The notes: a model not told the origin generated them from the sequence alone. A stretch of DNA of 64,000 nucleotides from Sacculina carcini (GCA_916048095.2 OU696575.1:9748968-9812967), one strand, 5' to 3'. Positions 39,481 to 50,975 are shown, counted from the stretch's first letter. Made by a program: numbers and translations.

Positions 39481-40140
39481 GGAAGATGAAAGCTAATGAA
39501 GGTGGAACGAACAGAAATAAATGATGAATCAAATAGAATTATCAAATCAAAAGGCTAAATAAAAGTAATATGGTGCTAATAGTGCTAACATTGCAATAAT
39601 CTGAATAATTATAAGAGATGTAAATTTAAATTTAATAGTATAAGTTTACCGTATCATGAAAAAATTGGCCCGTTTGTCTCAATTGACATTGTTAGGGAAT
39701 GTTTATGGTAATTTAATAACATCATTTAATAGATCGGTTTAATATAAGTTTAATATAATTATTATATTTTCTTTGAGTTTGTATTAGACATCAGTTGATA
39801 TCAGTTTGATATCAGTTTTTGATATTTGCTATATCGGTATTTGATATCAGTTTAACGCCATATACGCCGCTCGTTGCGAAAACGCAACACATGCTAGATT
39901 TTACGTATTCGAACATGTAGCGAATTGTATCACTGTCACCGAAACCATTTCACTGTCATTAGTTTGCAAGACTTGTACAGAAGTGAACGTGTACGAGCTC
40001 GTATTAGCTGTTGTCTTATTGATAATATAAAAAGTGTAATACGATATTAAATTTGAGGAAAATGCCAAAATTTCCATATACGATCGGCGTGAATGGGTTG
40101 ATATAAGTAAGCTTAAAGCGCTCTACTTTATTATTATTAT

Positions 40141-40230
40141 TAATTACAGGCAAATCCAGTAGCATGGGAAGAGTGCAAGCACTATTACCACCCTAAGGTG
40201 GCCCCATGTACCGGAAGCGCCCAAAAGATT
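40141..40230 (-). repeat. Short interspersed repeat, copy 2
   Basis: CAAATCCAGTAGCATGGGAA, then CACTATTACCACCCTAAGGT and TGTACCGGAAGCGCCCA. The CCACC..AAGGTGG core can fold. An (ATT)n tail lies at its left. Sequence 40231-40936 is rich in AATA/ATAA repeats, followed by a low-complexity stretch without a clear gene. Confidence 0.75.
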
Positions 40231-40936
40231 CAGAGAGAAAGAGAGTTTGAAGAGAAAAAAGTCTAGAAAGAGAGTTGGAAAGAAAATAATAAATAAATAA
40301 CAATAAATAATAAACCATCATCCGATAACAATCCATAATGTCACTCCGCCCACGTTCCTCAATAAATAAATAATAACAATCAACAATAAATATGTGATTC
40401 AGTAAATAACAGCCATCAATAAATAAGAATAAATATCAATAAATAAGTAATAAATAACAATCAAGAACAATACATATGATTCAAATAAGAAACATCCAAC
40501 GATAAATATAAATATGATTCAATAAGTAAGTACACTTTAGAGCATGTATGATATATTAACAGATCAAGACAATAACAACACTGGAACACAATACACTTCG
40601 AACACAGGAGCGACGCACATACAGCCACTGCTGAACACACTCCTGGATAGCCCACTGTACTCCCGTCAACGGCGGTGTGCCACTGTCCAACATACCCGTG
40701 TATAGTTTCACCTTTACCGCGAGCGGCCGGTAGTGGGCTGTAGAGTCGATGCTCCCGGGTGGTCGAGGGCGCGCTGAGGGTAAAAGGGATATGCTGGGTC
40801 GATTTCAGATTTATTATCGCGTCGGATGGATTTCGCATCGGTGATTTTGAGGTCAAGGTCCAATGTTGTTGGACCATCCATTGGCCCATGCCTCGGCGTT
40901 CGCTTCAGCCGACACCGGTCCAAATGCACAGTGTGT

Positions 40937-41538
40937 CTAGCGGTGCGTATCACCGTACGACTTGAGTTCATTGGTTGTGACAGATGTGAAGATGGATCCG
41001 CAAATGGAATTGTTTGCTACCTTGCGGTTGGATACACCGTATTGGTAGACTAATTGCACGCAACCTCCCGTTGTTTGGAGAACCGTCACTTCGTCAATCT
41101 TTGGCGTGAACTTTTTGTTCATTCCATCCCAGACAAGCGATTCGAACGTGGTCATGGTGTGTCTCATATGAGCCCAGTTCACCAGGGGATACTCGCCGAT
41201 GTTGCCGTTCAGAGCGTGCTGCTCCGCGTTGAGGCGTGCAGCCTGCGCGGCAAGCCAGCCTTCTTTTCCCGCGTCCTTCACAGCCAGGCATAACTCCCCT
41301 ACCCACTCTACCCCAGCAGCAGCACCCACCTGCGAGCAGACACCAGAGAGAAAGCAGTGGTCTCCTGTGCCGCACTCACATGCGGGCACAGCCGCTCGAA
41401 GAGCGGTGTTGAATCGTTCGATAGCGGCTTGCAGCAGTTGATGCCGCTGGGCCAGGCGCCTGTTTTGGCGCTGTCCCTCATCTAGGCCAATGGGACAACA
41501 TCTATCCGTGGTGACCTTTCCTGCGTCTTGTCGGCAGA
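40937..41538 (-). CDS. Unidentified Cys-containing open frame, possibly a split host gene
   Basis: About 200 codons open on the minus strand. The first part (41538-41330) is flanked by AACATCAG (acceptor) and CAG-GTGGGT (donor) and reads VCRQDAGKVTTDRCCPIGLD, then QLLQAAIERFNTALRAAVPA and CECGTGDHCFLSGVCSQ. It continues open through the putative donor with WLAAQAARLNAEQHALNGNI and FTPKIDEVTVLQTTGGCVQL. The regular Cys spacing and amphipathic helix suggest a real protein, perhaps extracellular. I recognise no family; no transposon motif. Confidence 0.4.
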
Positions 41539-41932
41539 CTGATGTTCGGTGTCAGGCCGTTACATAGTGCTGTGTCAATTAATAATTCGGTATTTCTCTG
41601 GTCAGCCTTCATAAGATCTACGTTTGTGTCACCTATAATTATTGGCTTTGATGCATGCCATGATATTGAACAGTGATGAGCCCCAATAGGAGTACGATTA
41701 TGTTGGTGATTGTATGAAACTACTTTTTAATACTGCTTAATATTTATGTTTACACATTTTGTATTTTGTCATTGCATGTATGCATTCATGTTGTCAACGC
41801 GTATTCAAGACGTATTCCTGAACACTGTAATTCCTGTATTCCTGAACACTGAATTTGTTAAAATCCATACGCCCAAAAGAAGTCCCAAACTTAAAGGGCA
41901 TATTCAACATTGTATTCTTATTATATTAATTG

Positions 41933-41936
<4 letters not shown>

Positions 41937-42009
<73 letters not shown>

Positions 42010-42048
42010 TGACAAATAAACGTATGAACACACACACACACACACACA
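41937..42048. repeat. (TA)n and (AC)n microsatellites
   Basis: About 32 TA units at 41937-42001, then after 27 bp about ten AC units. ORFs here are repeat translations. From 42049 to 42955 I see no supported gene or element. Confidence 0.95.
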
Positions 42049-42955
42049 CCACATGCCTTACGCGATATACACACGACGCGAACGCAAAACACAAGACTTC
42101 AACACTGCACGTAGCACTGTGTTGAAATTTACGCCTATCCATTTTAACTAAAGTGATATGATATTTGTAAAAAATTTGTCTGACGTTGGTAAACCTGTTA
42201 GTTTTGTCCATCTAAGTGTCATTATTGGAAGATAGATATTGATAAGTAGTAGTTGTGATGTGTTCTGGATTCTTCTTTGAGTGGTGCACTTCGTTACTAT
42301 TTCATCTAATACGTCGGTTCTTCATTTCAGTACAAAAAGTTATAAACAGTGAAATCAGTAGGTTTATTGCATTCGGAGATCAGTTGTGTCGTTTCGCACA
42401 TATCCTAATGATGTGAAATACAGTTATGTTGGCATTATCATTGTGATGTGTGTTTCCGCTTGTTCACGCAGGACACAAGACTAGTGTGCGATTAATATTA
42501 CGATTAAGCAGTTTTGCGCGCTGGCTGCCAAATTCATTTGCATTTCCATTTGCATTTGTAACTCAACTGTGCAACAGATAATTCGAACCATAATTTCAAT
42601 TCTTGTTTTGCATAATTTCCACACAAAAAATTCAACACACAAAATGACGGTTGATAAAGCCTGAGTGTGACTGTGAAATCTACACATTTTCAATCTCAGA
42701 GAAAATGTAGCAATTTATATAACTCAACTATGTGCCAGCAGAAAACCTACACGTTCATTGACAGTGTCGCATTCATAAGAAATACCAATTTTCAATTGCA
42801 AAGAATGTACATGCACAACAGTTCAGTTTGCGCAAGCCTTGGCTTAAACTTAGATATTGGCTTAAATTCTACATATTGGTCAATATATCAATACAAGTTT
42901 TATGCTCAGTGTTCTAGAGTTCATATACCATTATGATGACTGTAACGTATTAAAT

Positions 42956-43780
42956 TATAATAACAACACTAAACCGGAACACTGATAAATTTCACAAGCG
43001 CTCAACTCCCAGCCCGCCGTAGCGCGAGCGATCCTTTTTTCTCCACCTCCCATTATTGAGACCAAAGCGCCACATACACTTCGGGCTTACACACAGTATA
43101 CATGAATGTATAAACACCAGAGATTACATCTCCCCTCCCTATAAAAGACAAATCTAGTAGAGACGAGCCGGCAACCAGCGACGCCTTCCTCGAGACGACG
43201 GCGTCAGCTCACGAAGCGATGAACGGCTGGTTTCTTCAGCACGGTCCGATTCGGCCGGACGCTGCACCTCGCCCGGTGTAAGTTCGGTTGAACCTCGCAA
43301 CTCCTTGATCCAGCGGCGAACCTTCCGGACTGGCGTGAGCGTCATCTAGGGACTTGTCGTGAGGACAAGATATCAGTACATAGTGATCTTCGTCTTCTCC
43401 ACGTGAAGTAGCCGACATCCCTCCTGGCGGAGCAACGGAGAGGTGGGCAGCGTTCCTCAACGAACCGTCTTCTAGCTGAAATGCATGGCCGCGGCGTCGA
43501 ACGACTCGAACTGGACCTGTGAATCTTCGACCACTCTTACCCGTGCACTGCGTCAATCGAACCATCAGCATGTCTCCGATGACGATCAATGGTTCACGCA
43601 TTGAGTTGTAATAACAGCACTAAACCGGAACACCGATATATTTCACAAGCCGCTCAACTCCCAGTCCCATCGTAGCGCGAGCGAGCCTATTTCCCCACCT
43701 CTCATTATTGAGACCAAAGCGCCACATACACTTCAGGCTTACACACAGTATACATGAATGTACAAACCACAGACCTTACA
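42956..43780 (-). mobile_element. Internally deleted Gypsy element with ~174-bp LTRs
   Basis: Two LTR-like copies (42956-43128 and 43607-43780) share CACTAAACCGGAACAC, CATTATTGAGACCAAAGCGC and CACAGTATACATGAATGTA. Only about 480 bp lie between them, with the C-terminal end of an integrase. Beside the left LTR, in element sense, is AGGGAGGGGAGA, a polypurine tract. LTR divergence of roughly a tenth and a mutated left terminus (TATAAT for TGTAAT) make it old. No target duplication is visible. Confidence 0.8.
43236..43601 (-). pseudogene. Gypsy integrase C-terminal remnant
   Basis: Reads GDMLMVRLTQCTGKSGRRFT, then GPVRVVRRRGHAFQLEDGSL and RNAAHLSVAPP: the GDxVxVR...GPYxV-type domain that ends Gypsy integrases, followed by a low-complexity tail. 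Everything upstream in pol is deleted. Flanked by the two short LTRs. Confidence 0.75.
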
Positions 43781-43964
43781 ATGGCATATTAACTCTGTGT
43801 GTTCCCCCAAGTGGATATCAGACTACACCTTTTGGTGTGAATTGCAGCTGTGTTTACTGTCCTTTTTGATCACAAACCCTTCATAATCTCAATAATGTCT
43901 TCCAGGCGAATGTTGAGGTATGTCACGTAGCCATCGGGAAAACATATATAGTTTGACAAATGAA

Positions 43965-44066
43965 TTTTGGGCGCTTCCGGTACATGGAGCCACCACAAGG
44001 TGGTACTAGTGCTTGCAATCTTCCCATACCACTGGAGTTACCTGTAATTGATTATAATAGTATTGA
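43965..44066 (+). repeat. Short interspersed repeat, copy 3 (opposite orientation)
   Basis: TGGGCGCTTCCGGTACATGG, then CACCACAAGGTGGTACTAGT and CCACTGGAGTTACCTGTAAT, the reverse complement of copies at 39362 and 40141. The TAAT-rich edge again lies beside the ACCTGTAAT end. Confidence 0.75.
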
Positions 44067-44197
44067 TGATCAACAAATCGAAACACATGTTTGCGAAACG
44101 TGGTCTTCATGGTTCTCATGAACGTTGTTGAATTTCATCGCATATTCTACACTATATTCTAAGCTTGCATGGCGCGACTGAGTAAACTCAGAGAGCT

Positions 44198-44627
44198 TTA
44201 CAATCTATCAGTTTTCACTGAGACCCACAGTTGTAAGACCGCCAGCGTTACAATGACCGTTTTTGTCAAACCAAGTGTCGAGCGCTGTTTTGCATCGCTG
44301 GTTGTATGTCGCTTGGTGTCCACGTCCTGCGAGGGACTGGCATCACTAACAACGTACCATGGCGACAAGGTTGCCGGAGCTGTTTGCGTTCTGAGAGTTG
44401 GTCGTTGGTCGTTGAAGTAAGGAGCAGGCATCACAGGTTGTCGAGGTTTTGGTGGCGACATTGGTTGCTGGTTTTGTGTGACCAACAGTGTTCCGTGAGC
44501 TCGTCCCAGAACGTTGACGGCTGAACAAACATATCGTCCGTTGTCGTTTTCGAGTAGCGGCTGAATTTTCAGTGAGGCGTGCACTCTGTTTTTGCCAACG
44601 TACGATTCTGTGATCTCAACCCGCTTC
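44198..44627 (-). CDS. DIP-like gene, last exon: Ig3 second half, tail, stop
   Basis: Begins after TTTGCACAG with one base completing a Gly codon from the previous exon (phase 2), then KRVEITESYVGKNRVHASL and DNGRYVCSAVNVLGRAHGTL. The tail is rich in Pro, Thr and Gln. The final hydrophobic run of about 15 residues is followed by only VKTDRL, fitting GPI attachment better than a transmembrane protein with a cytoplasmic domain. Confidence 0.9.
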
Positions 44628-47600
44628 CTGTGCAAATGTAGGTGAGCCAACGTATGAATTTTTCATTGTTTTAATTTTTGCCATACAAATTTTTAGATCA
44701 TCGAGCAATTAGATTAGAGGAAGTATAGTGTAGAATTGCATCGGTTCGAAAGTTGTCATTATCAGTCAATATTTGTTTGTTCATCAGGTATTTGTTGTAT
44801 GTTTGCACAAGTCAGGCAGAAGCCTTATCTCAAGGCTGACAGTTGTCTCTTTTTTCAATGGTATATATCTATTAGACGTGTGTACTTTGTTCATGAATAC
44901 ACTTGGCACTACTGTTGATATACGCCATTGGTTATTTTCGATGACCAATGATTTAGATATTATGACCCTCGGACGAGATGGATTTGATCAGTGTGCTCTA
45001 AATTTGTGCTCACAATACATACTCAAAGCAAATCCTTGTCACGTTTTTGTGAACGTTATCAACGCTTAATTGTTCAGTGTGTAACTTACCCGGGGAACAG
45101 CGTGGTGTTGTCAGACATTCTGTGCCAGAGAATCTGTGCCGGTGGGTTGGAGTCCACTTGACAGCGCAATACTGCTATGTTCCGACCAGCTGCTACCGCG
45201 CGCACGGGGATCCTCACTTGTGGAGCGTCTGTTACAAGACACATTTGATATTACATTTGATATTGATATTACGTGCTCTGTAACCGTTCCTTTAAGAATA
45301 AGTGTTCCAATTTTGATTCTGAATTGGTTGGGAATTCTGCATATTTTATATCAACTTTTTCATATTCTATGTGAAATATGTACGCGTTTTACACATTTTT
45401 CTTGTAAGAAAGTGAATCTTTTGGTGAGAGTTTTTTAGTCTTGTTGGTCTATGATAGTCAGCGATGAGAGCTTTTTTGTGATATAAATGGCGTATATGTA
45501 TATGATGTATTGTATGTGGTTTAGAACTACAAGTTAATATTTATAGACTAATAAACTAGTATAAACTTAGAACTAATACATACTTTCTCCATATTTTTGT
45601 TTCCATCATTGCTAAATTTCAGTTGCTCACAAATATTTCCCTAATATGGAATAAAACTGATGATAACAGTTCGTGCATGGTATTCCCCCTGTCGTCTTAT
45701 GTTTGGTTTTATATCGAGAGGAATCATCTACCATTACATAAACAGGAGAATTGCATTTGCTGACGATGAGCAGTTTTTCGTGATGTATCCCATGGTAACT
45801 TTGTGATGTCCCCATTAGCACACTTACAATAGATTTTCAGTATAATCCGTGGTATCACGGTAATTAGCACACAAAGTGATGGTTTCATTTCGTCCGGTGA
45901 AGTACGTTATATAACCAATCATCAAGTTGATTCGTGTAATTCAACTAAAAACGGCCGTGTACTTTCCTATGCTGCTCATGGTCGTTTTATGTGTATTTCA
46001 TTGAGGATTAGAACGCCGAATGAATAGTGAGTGAAGTACATACACAGGACGTTTATGTTGACACGTTTGCTGATGGCGGGCGGAACTCCGTTGTTGGCGA
46101 TACATAGATACGCTCCTCTCTGATGCTTTTCCACCGTTGTCATCGTCAGCGATGATGTGACTTCACCTGATCACATCGATATTTCACTGTGTACATGCCT
46201 AACCGCTTCTGGAGCGGTTTACATTTCTACCTGTCTGGGCATTTTTCTGAATAGCAATTACGGTCAAATCTCGCTACTGTGCCAGTTTTGTATACGCGAT
46301 ACAATTTTTTTGTGAGATCGCTCATTCATTAAATGAATTTATTGTCAAATTGTATGCAATTTTCTGTTTCGTAGCTAGTCCCGGGTGAATGAAATGTTTG
46401 TTGAGAGAATTTATGAGTGAGTCAGTGTGTTCAGGTTAGTGCTGCTGGTTCGACGCTAGTGAATAAAGTGTGGATACAGAATGTCAGCTCAGCAACGCAA
46501 CCGCTTTAGGAGAAAAATTTACGCGCAAGGAGAAAAAAGAGATATGAGGCTGCTGTGTGAAATGTTGCCTTTAAAAATCAGCGAATTTCCGAGCTCAATT
46601 GTATGCTACTCGCCTGAGGTTCGAAGCGGAGCGGCTCTCCGAACTTACGTAAGCCACGTAGTAGCGACCGCGTGCCTCGATAACTAGGCGATGTAAACTC
46701 TTGCAGGAAGTTTGAGCTTGCATACATAACTCAGCTTGGTATAATTTTCAGTCATATGTTGTCACCACACTTCTGTCATCTCGCAACAGCAGACAATGCT
46801 TATCTCGATGGTCTTCTGTAGATGTGTGGTGATCCATGATGAAACACATCTCCCATCGAGCAGTGATGATGTTAAATGGCGGTCAACTCTTAACACACTT
46901 GATATTGTAGAACTCTAATTGACAAAGTGCACGTGACGATCGAATTTCATAATTCTAGTATCTTTTCCTGCACAAATGACTTTATCGGTAAGTAAATCGG
47001 ACGTATCCCGTTAAAGAATTTCTGAAGCCGGTCCTTCGAATAAAGTCACGTAGTAGCGAACACGTGTCTTGAAAACTAGGCAATGTAGACTCTCACAGAA
47101 GCTGTGAGTCTGCAGTGCACTAGCAGCACTTGAATAACACGTGTGGACTTGAAGACCACCTGCAGACTTGAAGGTATTTGCAAATGGTCAAAGCGAACCA
47201 CAATTCTTGTGTACTTGAGAGCATCACTTGATATTGACAACTCTTGACTTGACATTGTTCACTTGACAACGTGTCCGTCTTCACTTGACTGACTCAGTGT
47301 CACTTGTCACGTCGTGATTGGCTGACAATGGCATGACGTCCTTGTGACGTCATTTGGATGTGACCGCTTAACCTCAAGCGAAGCAGCAGCACATCAAATT
47401 CGAGTAATTTAGAATGTATGTAATATTTCCGACACATAAAGGAGTCGAACCAGTTCAAACTGCTGGACAAATAGATGAGCCAGAAATTTTGCGTCGAAGT
47501 CAAGTGGACCACCGTGAAGGATATCCTCAGCAAGAATGATGCATTTGAGGCTGCAAGTTTAAGAACTTCACACTGAAACTGATGGATAAATTTAGAAAAT

Positions 47601-48772
47601 ATAACTGTCTTTAGATAAAGTCTTAAGATATAATAAAGGTGTTTTCATTGAGAGGTCACGGTCGTGTTCACAAACCCTCGCTATGTCACTACGTTACTAT
47701 GTCACTTTTGCTCATTCCTGATGGATGACATAGCAGCGAGATTTGACTGTATTATAATCACAACCGTTAGTTGACTCAGTTATGCACGAGTTGTCTGCAG
47801 TACGTTAACTCATCCTCAAATTGGTGCATTATTGTCGATACTGTGATGTCTTCATGCAATGTGGCCTATATTTGCTATCATTTTATGACTTACCTATAGT
47901 GCCGACATTGCGTGTGTGTTTTATGACACCGACTACACGATCTCCGTCTTCTCTCAACCACGTAACTTGTGGTGTCGGATCTCCTGTTGTGGTGCACCGA
48001 AGCGTAACATTGGCACCCAGCTGTATAGTTTCGTCATCGGAAGTACGAGCGCCAACATAACGGGGAGGCTCTGCGGATAACAACAGTTCAGATCGTAGGT
48101 CATAAAGTCTTGCTTCAATATAACATCTCGTATATGATTTCCTGGTGATGTAGTTGGGTGGCAACTCAATATAGGTCGGCTTTCACTTCAATTCACTTCA
48201 AGTTTCTGAGTGATGTTTCACTTAATAATTGATCATAATTGATTCGGTCTTATGGATCCAATATTATGTTATTTACAGATGTTCTTGGTGCAGATGCAGT
48301 TGTGTAATTACCTATTTCTTCACAGGGATCAGTAATGCGTTTGGAAGAAAAATGATATCAACATATCAAGGATATCATTTGGCTGGTTTTTTTAAATGAA
48401 GCGGTTATTCTTGTCAATAGATGACTGAGGCTATGTTGATTCTTCCATCCCTTAAGAGACGCATGCTGGTATGTTTATATAGTTGACTATGAGGGGCGTT
48501 CTCAGCGGTGATCCACTTATTTTTCACACGAGTATGTGGAAAAATAAGTGACTGCTCTACTGACCATTCACCGTCACGCATCCTGTCCGGCTGATCATTG
48601 GCTGCGTGTTCAGCTGACACATGTAGCAGCCACTATCGGCACGAGTGGCCCGTCGCACCTGCAGCGTCCAGCCATTTGGCGCCAAGTGGTGCACGTGCAC
48701 GCGCCGGTCGGTGGTTATGACACGTGTTGCGAGGGTCAGTACCGTCTGCGACTCGGCGCGCAGCCAGCCGAC
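44198..48772 (-). CDS. Lachesin/DIP-like Ig-superfamily cell-surface protein gene (3' five exons)
   Basis: Five minus-strand exons with GT-AG borders and matching phases: 48772-48565, 48070-47894, 46166-46044, 45228-45090 and 44627-44198. Joined, they encode the second half of Ig1 (with GCYMCQLNTQPM), a complete Ig2 (NVTLRCTTTGDPTPQVTW; GAYLCIANNGVPP), a complete Ig3 (NIAVLRCQVDSNPPAQILW; GRYVCSAVNVLGRA) and a Ser/Thr/Pro-rich tail ending in a hydrophobic segment (TVIVTLAVLQLWVSV) like a GPI-anchor signal. The YMCQxNTxPM box and the NGVPP box are hallmarks of lachesin and Dpr-interacting proteins, which mediate neuronal or epithelial adhesion at the cell surface. The signal peptide and first Ig1 half lie upstream, not found before 50.7 kb, so they are in the repeat-filled region or outside the window. 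Confidence 0.92.
45090..45228 (-). CDS. DIP-like gene exon: Ig3 first half
   Basis: 139 nt between TTGTAACAG and GTAAGT. Encodes APQVRIPVRAVAAGRNIAVL, then RCQVDSNPPAQILWHRMSDN, with the first Ig3 Cys and the Trp. Enters in phase 1 and leaves in phase 2, matching both neighbours. Confidence 0.92.
46044..46166 (-). CDS. DIP-like gene exon: Ig2 second half
   Basis: 123 nt between TGTGATCAG and GTATGT; short, and easy to overlook in an ORF scan. Encodes GEVTSSLTMTTVEKHQRGAY, then LCIANNGVPPAISKRVNINV. Phase 1 on both sides. The intron 5' of it contains the TIR element 46261-47749. Confidence 0.92.
46261..47749. mobile_element. pogo/mariner-type nonautonomous element in a DIP-like gene intron
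   Basis: The left TIR CGGTCAAATCTCGCTACTGTG and the right, inverted, CAGTCAAATCTCGCTGCTATG (18 of 21 match) are each flanked by TA (46259-46260 and 47750-47751). 1489 bp. An internal ~60-bp block (CACGTAGTAGCGA...AACTAGGC) is directly repeated near 46653 and 47049. One small ORF (46481-46687, MSAQQRNRFRRKIYAQGEKR) is not recognisable as a transposase. The CAG-TA ends are like pogo/Tigger, but the TIR differs from the Tigger at 13683-14856. Confidence 0.75.
47894..48070 (-). CDS. DIP-like gene exon: Ig2 first half
   Basis: 177 nt between TATCCGCAG and GTAAGT, phase 1 on both sides. Encodes PPRYVGARTSDDETIQLGAN, then VTLRCTTTGDPTPQVTWLRE, with the first Ig2 Cys and Trp. Confidence 0.93.
48565..48772 (-). 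CDS. DIP-like gene exon: Ig1 second half
   Basis: 208 nt between GTGACATAG and GTCAGT. Encodes VGWLRAESQTVLTLATRVIT, then NGWTLQVRRATRADSGCYMC and QLNTQPMISRTGCVTVN. Starts in phase 0 and ends in phase 1. The open reading ends at a Glu codon shared with the next exon (VNE-PPRYV), a normal Ig1-Ig2 junction in this family. High GC compared with its introns. Confidence 0.92.
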
Positions 48773-50208
48773 CTATGTCACGTGGAATGAAACCATTGGA
48801 TGATCTAGTGGGCTTCAATGTTCCAATTAATCTCTATAAAAATGTATTTATATAATTTATATATAGTTATTTATCTATTTAATTTTTCCATATATATTAT
48901 AAACTAATTAATGTGTCTGTTAGATAAGAGTGTGGCGTTTGGGTAACCACGAAGACAGTAGCGAACGGTACGAGCTCTTAAGGCCGGGACGAACATGACA
49001 CGTGCATACGAGCATGCACACACACACACGCACAAGCTGACATGCATATGAACCCGATCGCTTCTTACGGGCTCCTAGTGATGGCACAAGACATTGAGAC
49101 ATGGCACATCACAAGAGTGATGTTGATTTATGTATTTAATAGTAGTTACTGCATATAAATTATTGTACTTTTTGGTGGGTGTGTATGGTGGTGTTGGTGA
49201 GCAGCATTGATTTCGATCCGTCTTTTCCATATTCAGTTTATCTTCCTTCGTTTGTATTTTTCAAATTGTATGTGTCTCTTGATGATCAAGGTGCATTGCA
49301 CCTTGTGTAGCCACTGTTTGACAAGAGCTACATTGCAGTGAACTTGATCTTATTTACAATAACTTTATCCCAGACATATTGAGTGATAAAACATGTGTCT
49401 GTATGTGTGTCTTATAAAATTATTTATAATGATTCTGTGAATTGTGAGTCAATTATTGGTTTATTTATTTTTGGTAACGTATGGACGTTGTGCTTGTACC
49501 CTGGTCACCATGCGGTTACCAGGGTACAAGCACATTACGAAAATTAACGTGATAGAATTGTCGGCGATTAAGTCGGCCGCTCCTCTGTTCTGCATTGAAG
49601 AAGGTGGCCTGTAACCTTGCAGGACTACATTCAAACCGGTCCGTAAGCGAACGAACTAACTGTCGGGAGGTACTGCCTGCCGTCCGTATGTTATATTTGA
49701 CGTATTTATGCTTTGTTTCAGCGCCATATCAAACATCCTATATCACTATTGTTACCCATACTCAGTATTCGAAATTCAAAATTCAGTACAAGTCCAAATT
49801 GAAGCGGTAGCCTGTAGCTTTTACCCACGAGACTAATACAAATTTAAGATGTATTCGCATACTAAATTCAATACAGCTTTGAACCAAAATTGTTGTGCTT
49901 CATCTCAAATAACTATTAACTAATCCATGAACGGAATATATAGTACAGTTCAGACTGAAAAACGCGGATCGTGAACCTAGAAACATTTAGGCATAATTAA
50001 AAATGAATGACTGAATAGCCTAATAGAAAATATATTATTTTGGTCTCAATGGACATTGACCTGTAGGCGTCACTGTCAACTCCAGTATAATATAAACCAT
50101 CAAAAAGCATGAATATGATGTGATTAATGGAACTATGAAGTTTCTGACCAGTGGCGATCGGAAAATCTTCGCTTTGTGAGCCCTAACAATCTTGAAGCCA
50201 ACAGTCTT
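48773..50208. other. Intron or intergenic sequence upstream of the DIP-like exons
   Basis: AT-rich without a supported exon. Contains AC repeats near 49018-49035 and one clear hairpin (49490-49533). No signal-peptide exon for the DIP-like gene could be found on the minus strand. Confidence 0.5.
49490..49533. repeat. Perfect inverted repeat, 16-bp arms, 12-nt loop
   Basis: GTGCTTGTACCCTGGT, then CACCATGCGGTT, then the exact complement ACCAGGGTACAAGCAC. Isolated in intronic or intergenic sequence; no flanking transposon ends seen. Confidence 0.9.
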
Positions 50209-50670
50209 ACCCAAATAATTAGGCCATTGTGAGTATCTTTGTCTAAACAAAATTTTGAATCATCCTTGTCTTGGTTTTCACTTTACCTGGATATTTTTGT
50301 CCAGTGGAGTTTATATGACTTTCAAGGTTTGGTCAATCCACTTTTATGTTTGAATGAGATGTAATTTTGATCTCGCAACCTCTTTCACTCTCACGGTCAG
50401 TTGAAGAGTTACCTGCATAACTTTCCTTCAATATATTTTGTATTTTCAGTGCCAATGTTTTCGATTTTCGTTCCTCCTTGCTCTCTGAAGGTGTATTATT
50501 ACTTTCAGACAACAAAGGTTTCATGCCAGCTGCTTCGCATGAAGATCCTCCACGTGGTATTTTCTTGGCAGGAGATGATGTCCTGCAGATTGTACTGTTG
50601 CTACGTCCTCCTTTTTCTGGGAGAGCTGCTAGATTATGAATTGTCTCCGATATTCGTCTTATCCTTCTCT
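50209..50670 (-). CDS. Possible exons of an unidentified minus-strand gene
   Basis: An open frame from about 50670 to 50294 (SSPAKKIPRGGSSCEAAGMK, then SNNTPSESKEERKSKTLALK and RGCEIKITSHSNIKVDWPNL) leads to a CAG-GTAAAG donor. A 49-nt intron ends TTTGTTTAG. The short next exon (KDTHNGLIIW) ends TGG-GTAAGA. The frame is kept across both junctions. The protein is hydrophilic and Ser/Lys-rich; family unknown. A Gypsy LTR begins at 50721, just upstream. Confidence 0.33.
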
Positions 50671-50720
50671 ATTTCAGGCGTTCTTTTTCTTCACTTATTC
50701 TGTATTTGTCCGATGGAAGT

Positions 50721-50839
50721 TGATCAAAAGATATCCTCACACGGAACGCCTGTATTGCCGATAGAGAATGATTTTCGCTGCAAACAGATATACATAAACA
50801 AACAAACAGATATACATTAAGTGAGAACGCATATGATCG
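50721..50839 (-). repeat. G3 3' LTR
   Basis: 119 bp containing CAGATATACATAAACAAACA. Matches the right copy except at two positions (CACACGG for CACGCGG, GATTTTC for GATGTTC), so insertion is fairly recent or conversion has occurred. Confidence 0.85.
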
Positions 50840-50975
50840 CTGGGGAGGGATGGTGGTGCTGAGGCGGCCGAATCGCGTATAGGGGGTGTGTGGCTCAAAG
50901 GTTGTGGGACGGCCGGTGGTAGGACGGTCCCTGTGAGACCCTCTACGTGGTGAAGATATTGCCGGTTGCGCAGGG

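Noticed and set aside
40937..41538. Viral glycoprotein or endogenous virus fragment
   Set aside because: The Cys pattern suggested it, but I recognise no viral motif and nothing viral is nearby; left as unidentified.
41746..42211. ORFs of about 60-100 aa on both strands
   Set aside because: They are translations of (TA)n and (AC)n repeats (IYIYIY and THTHTH strings).
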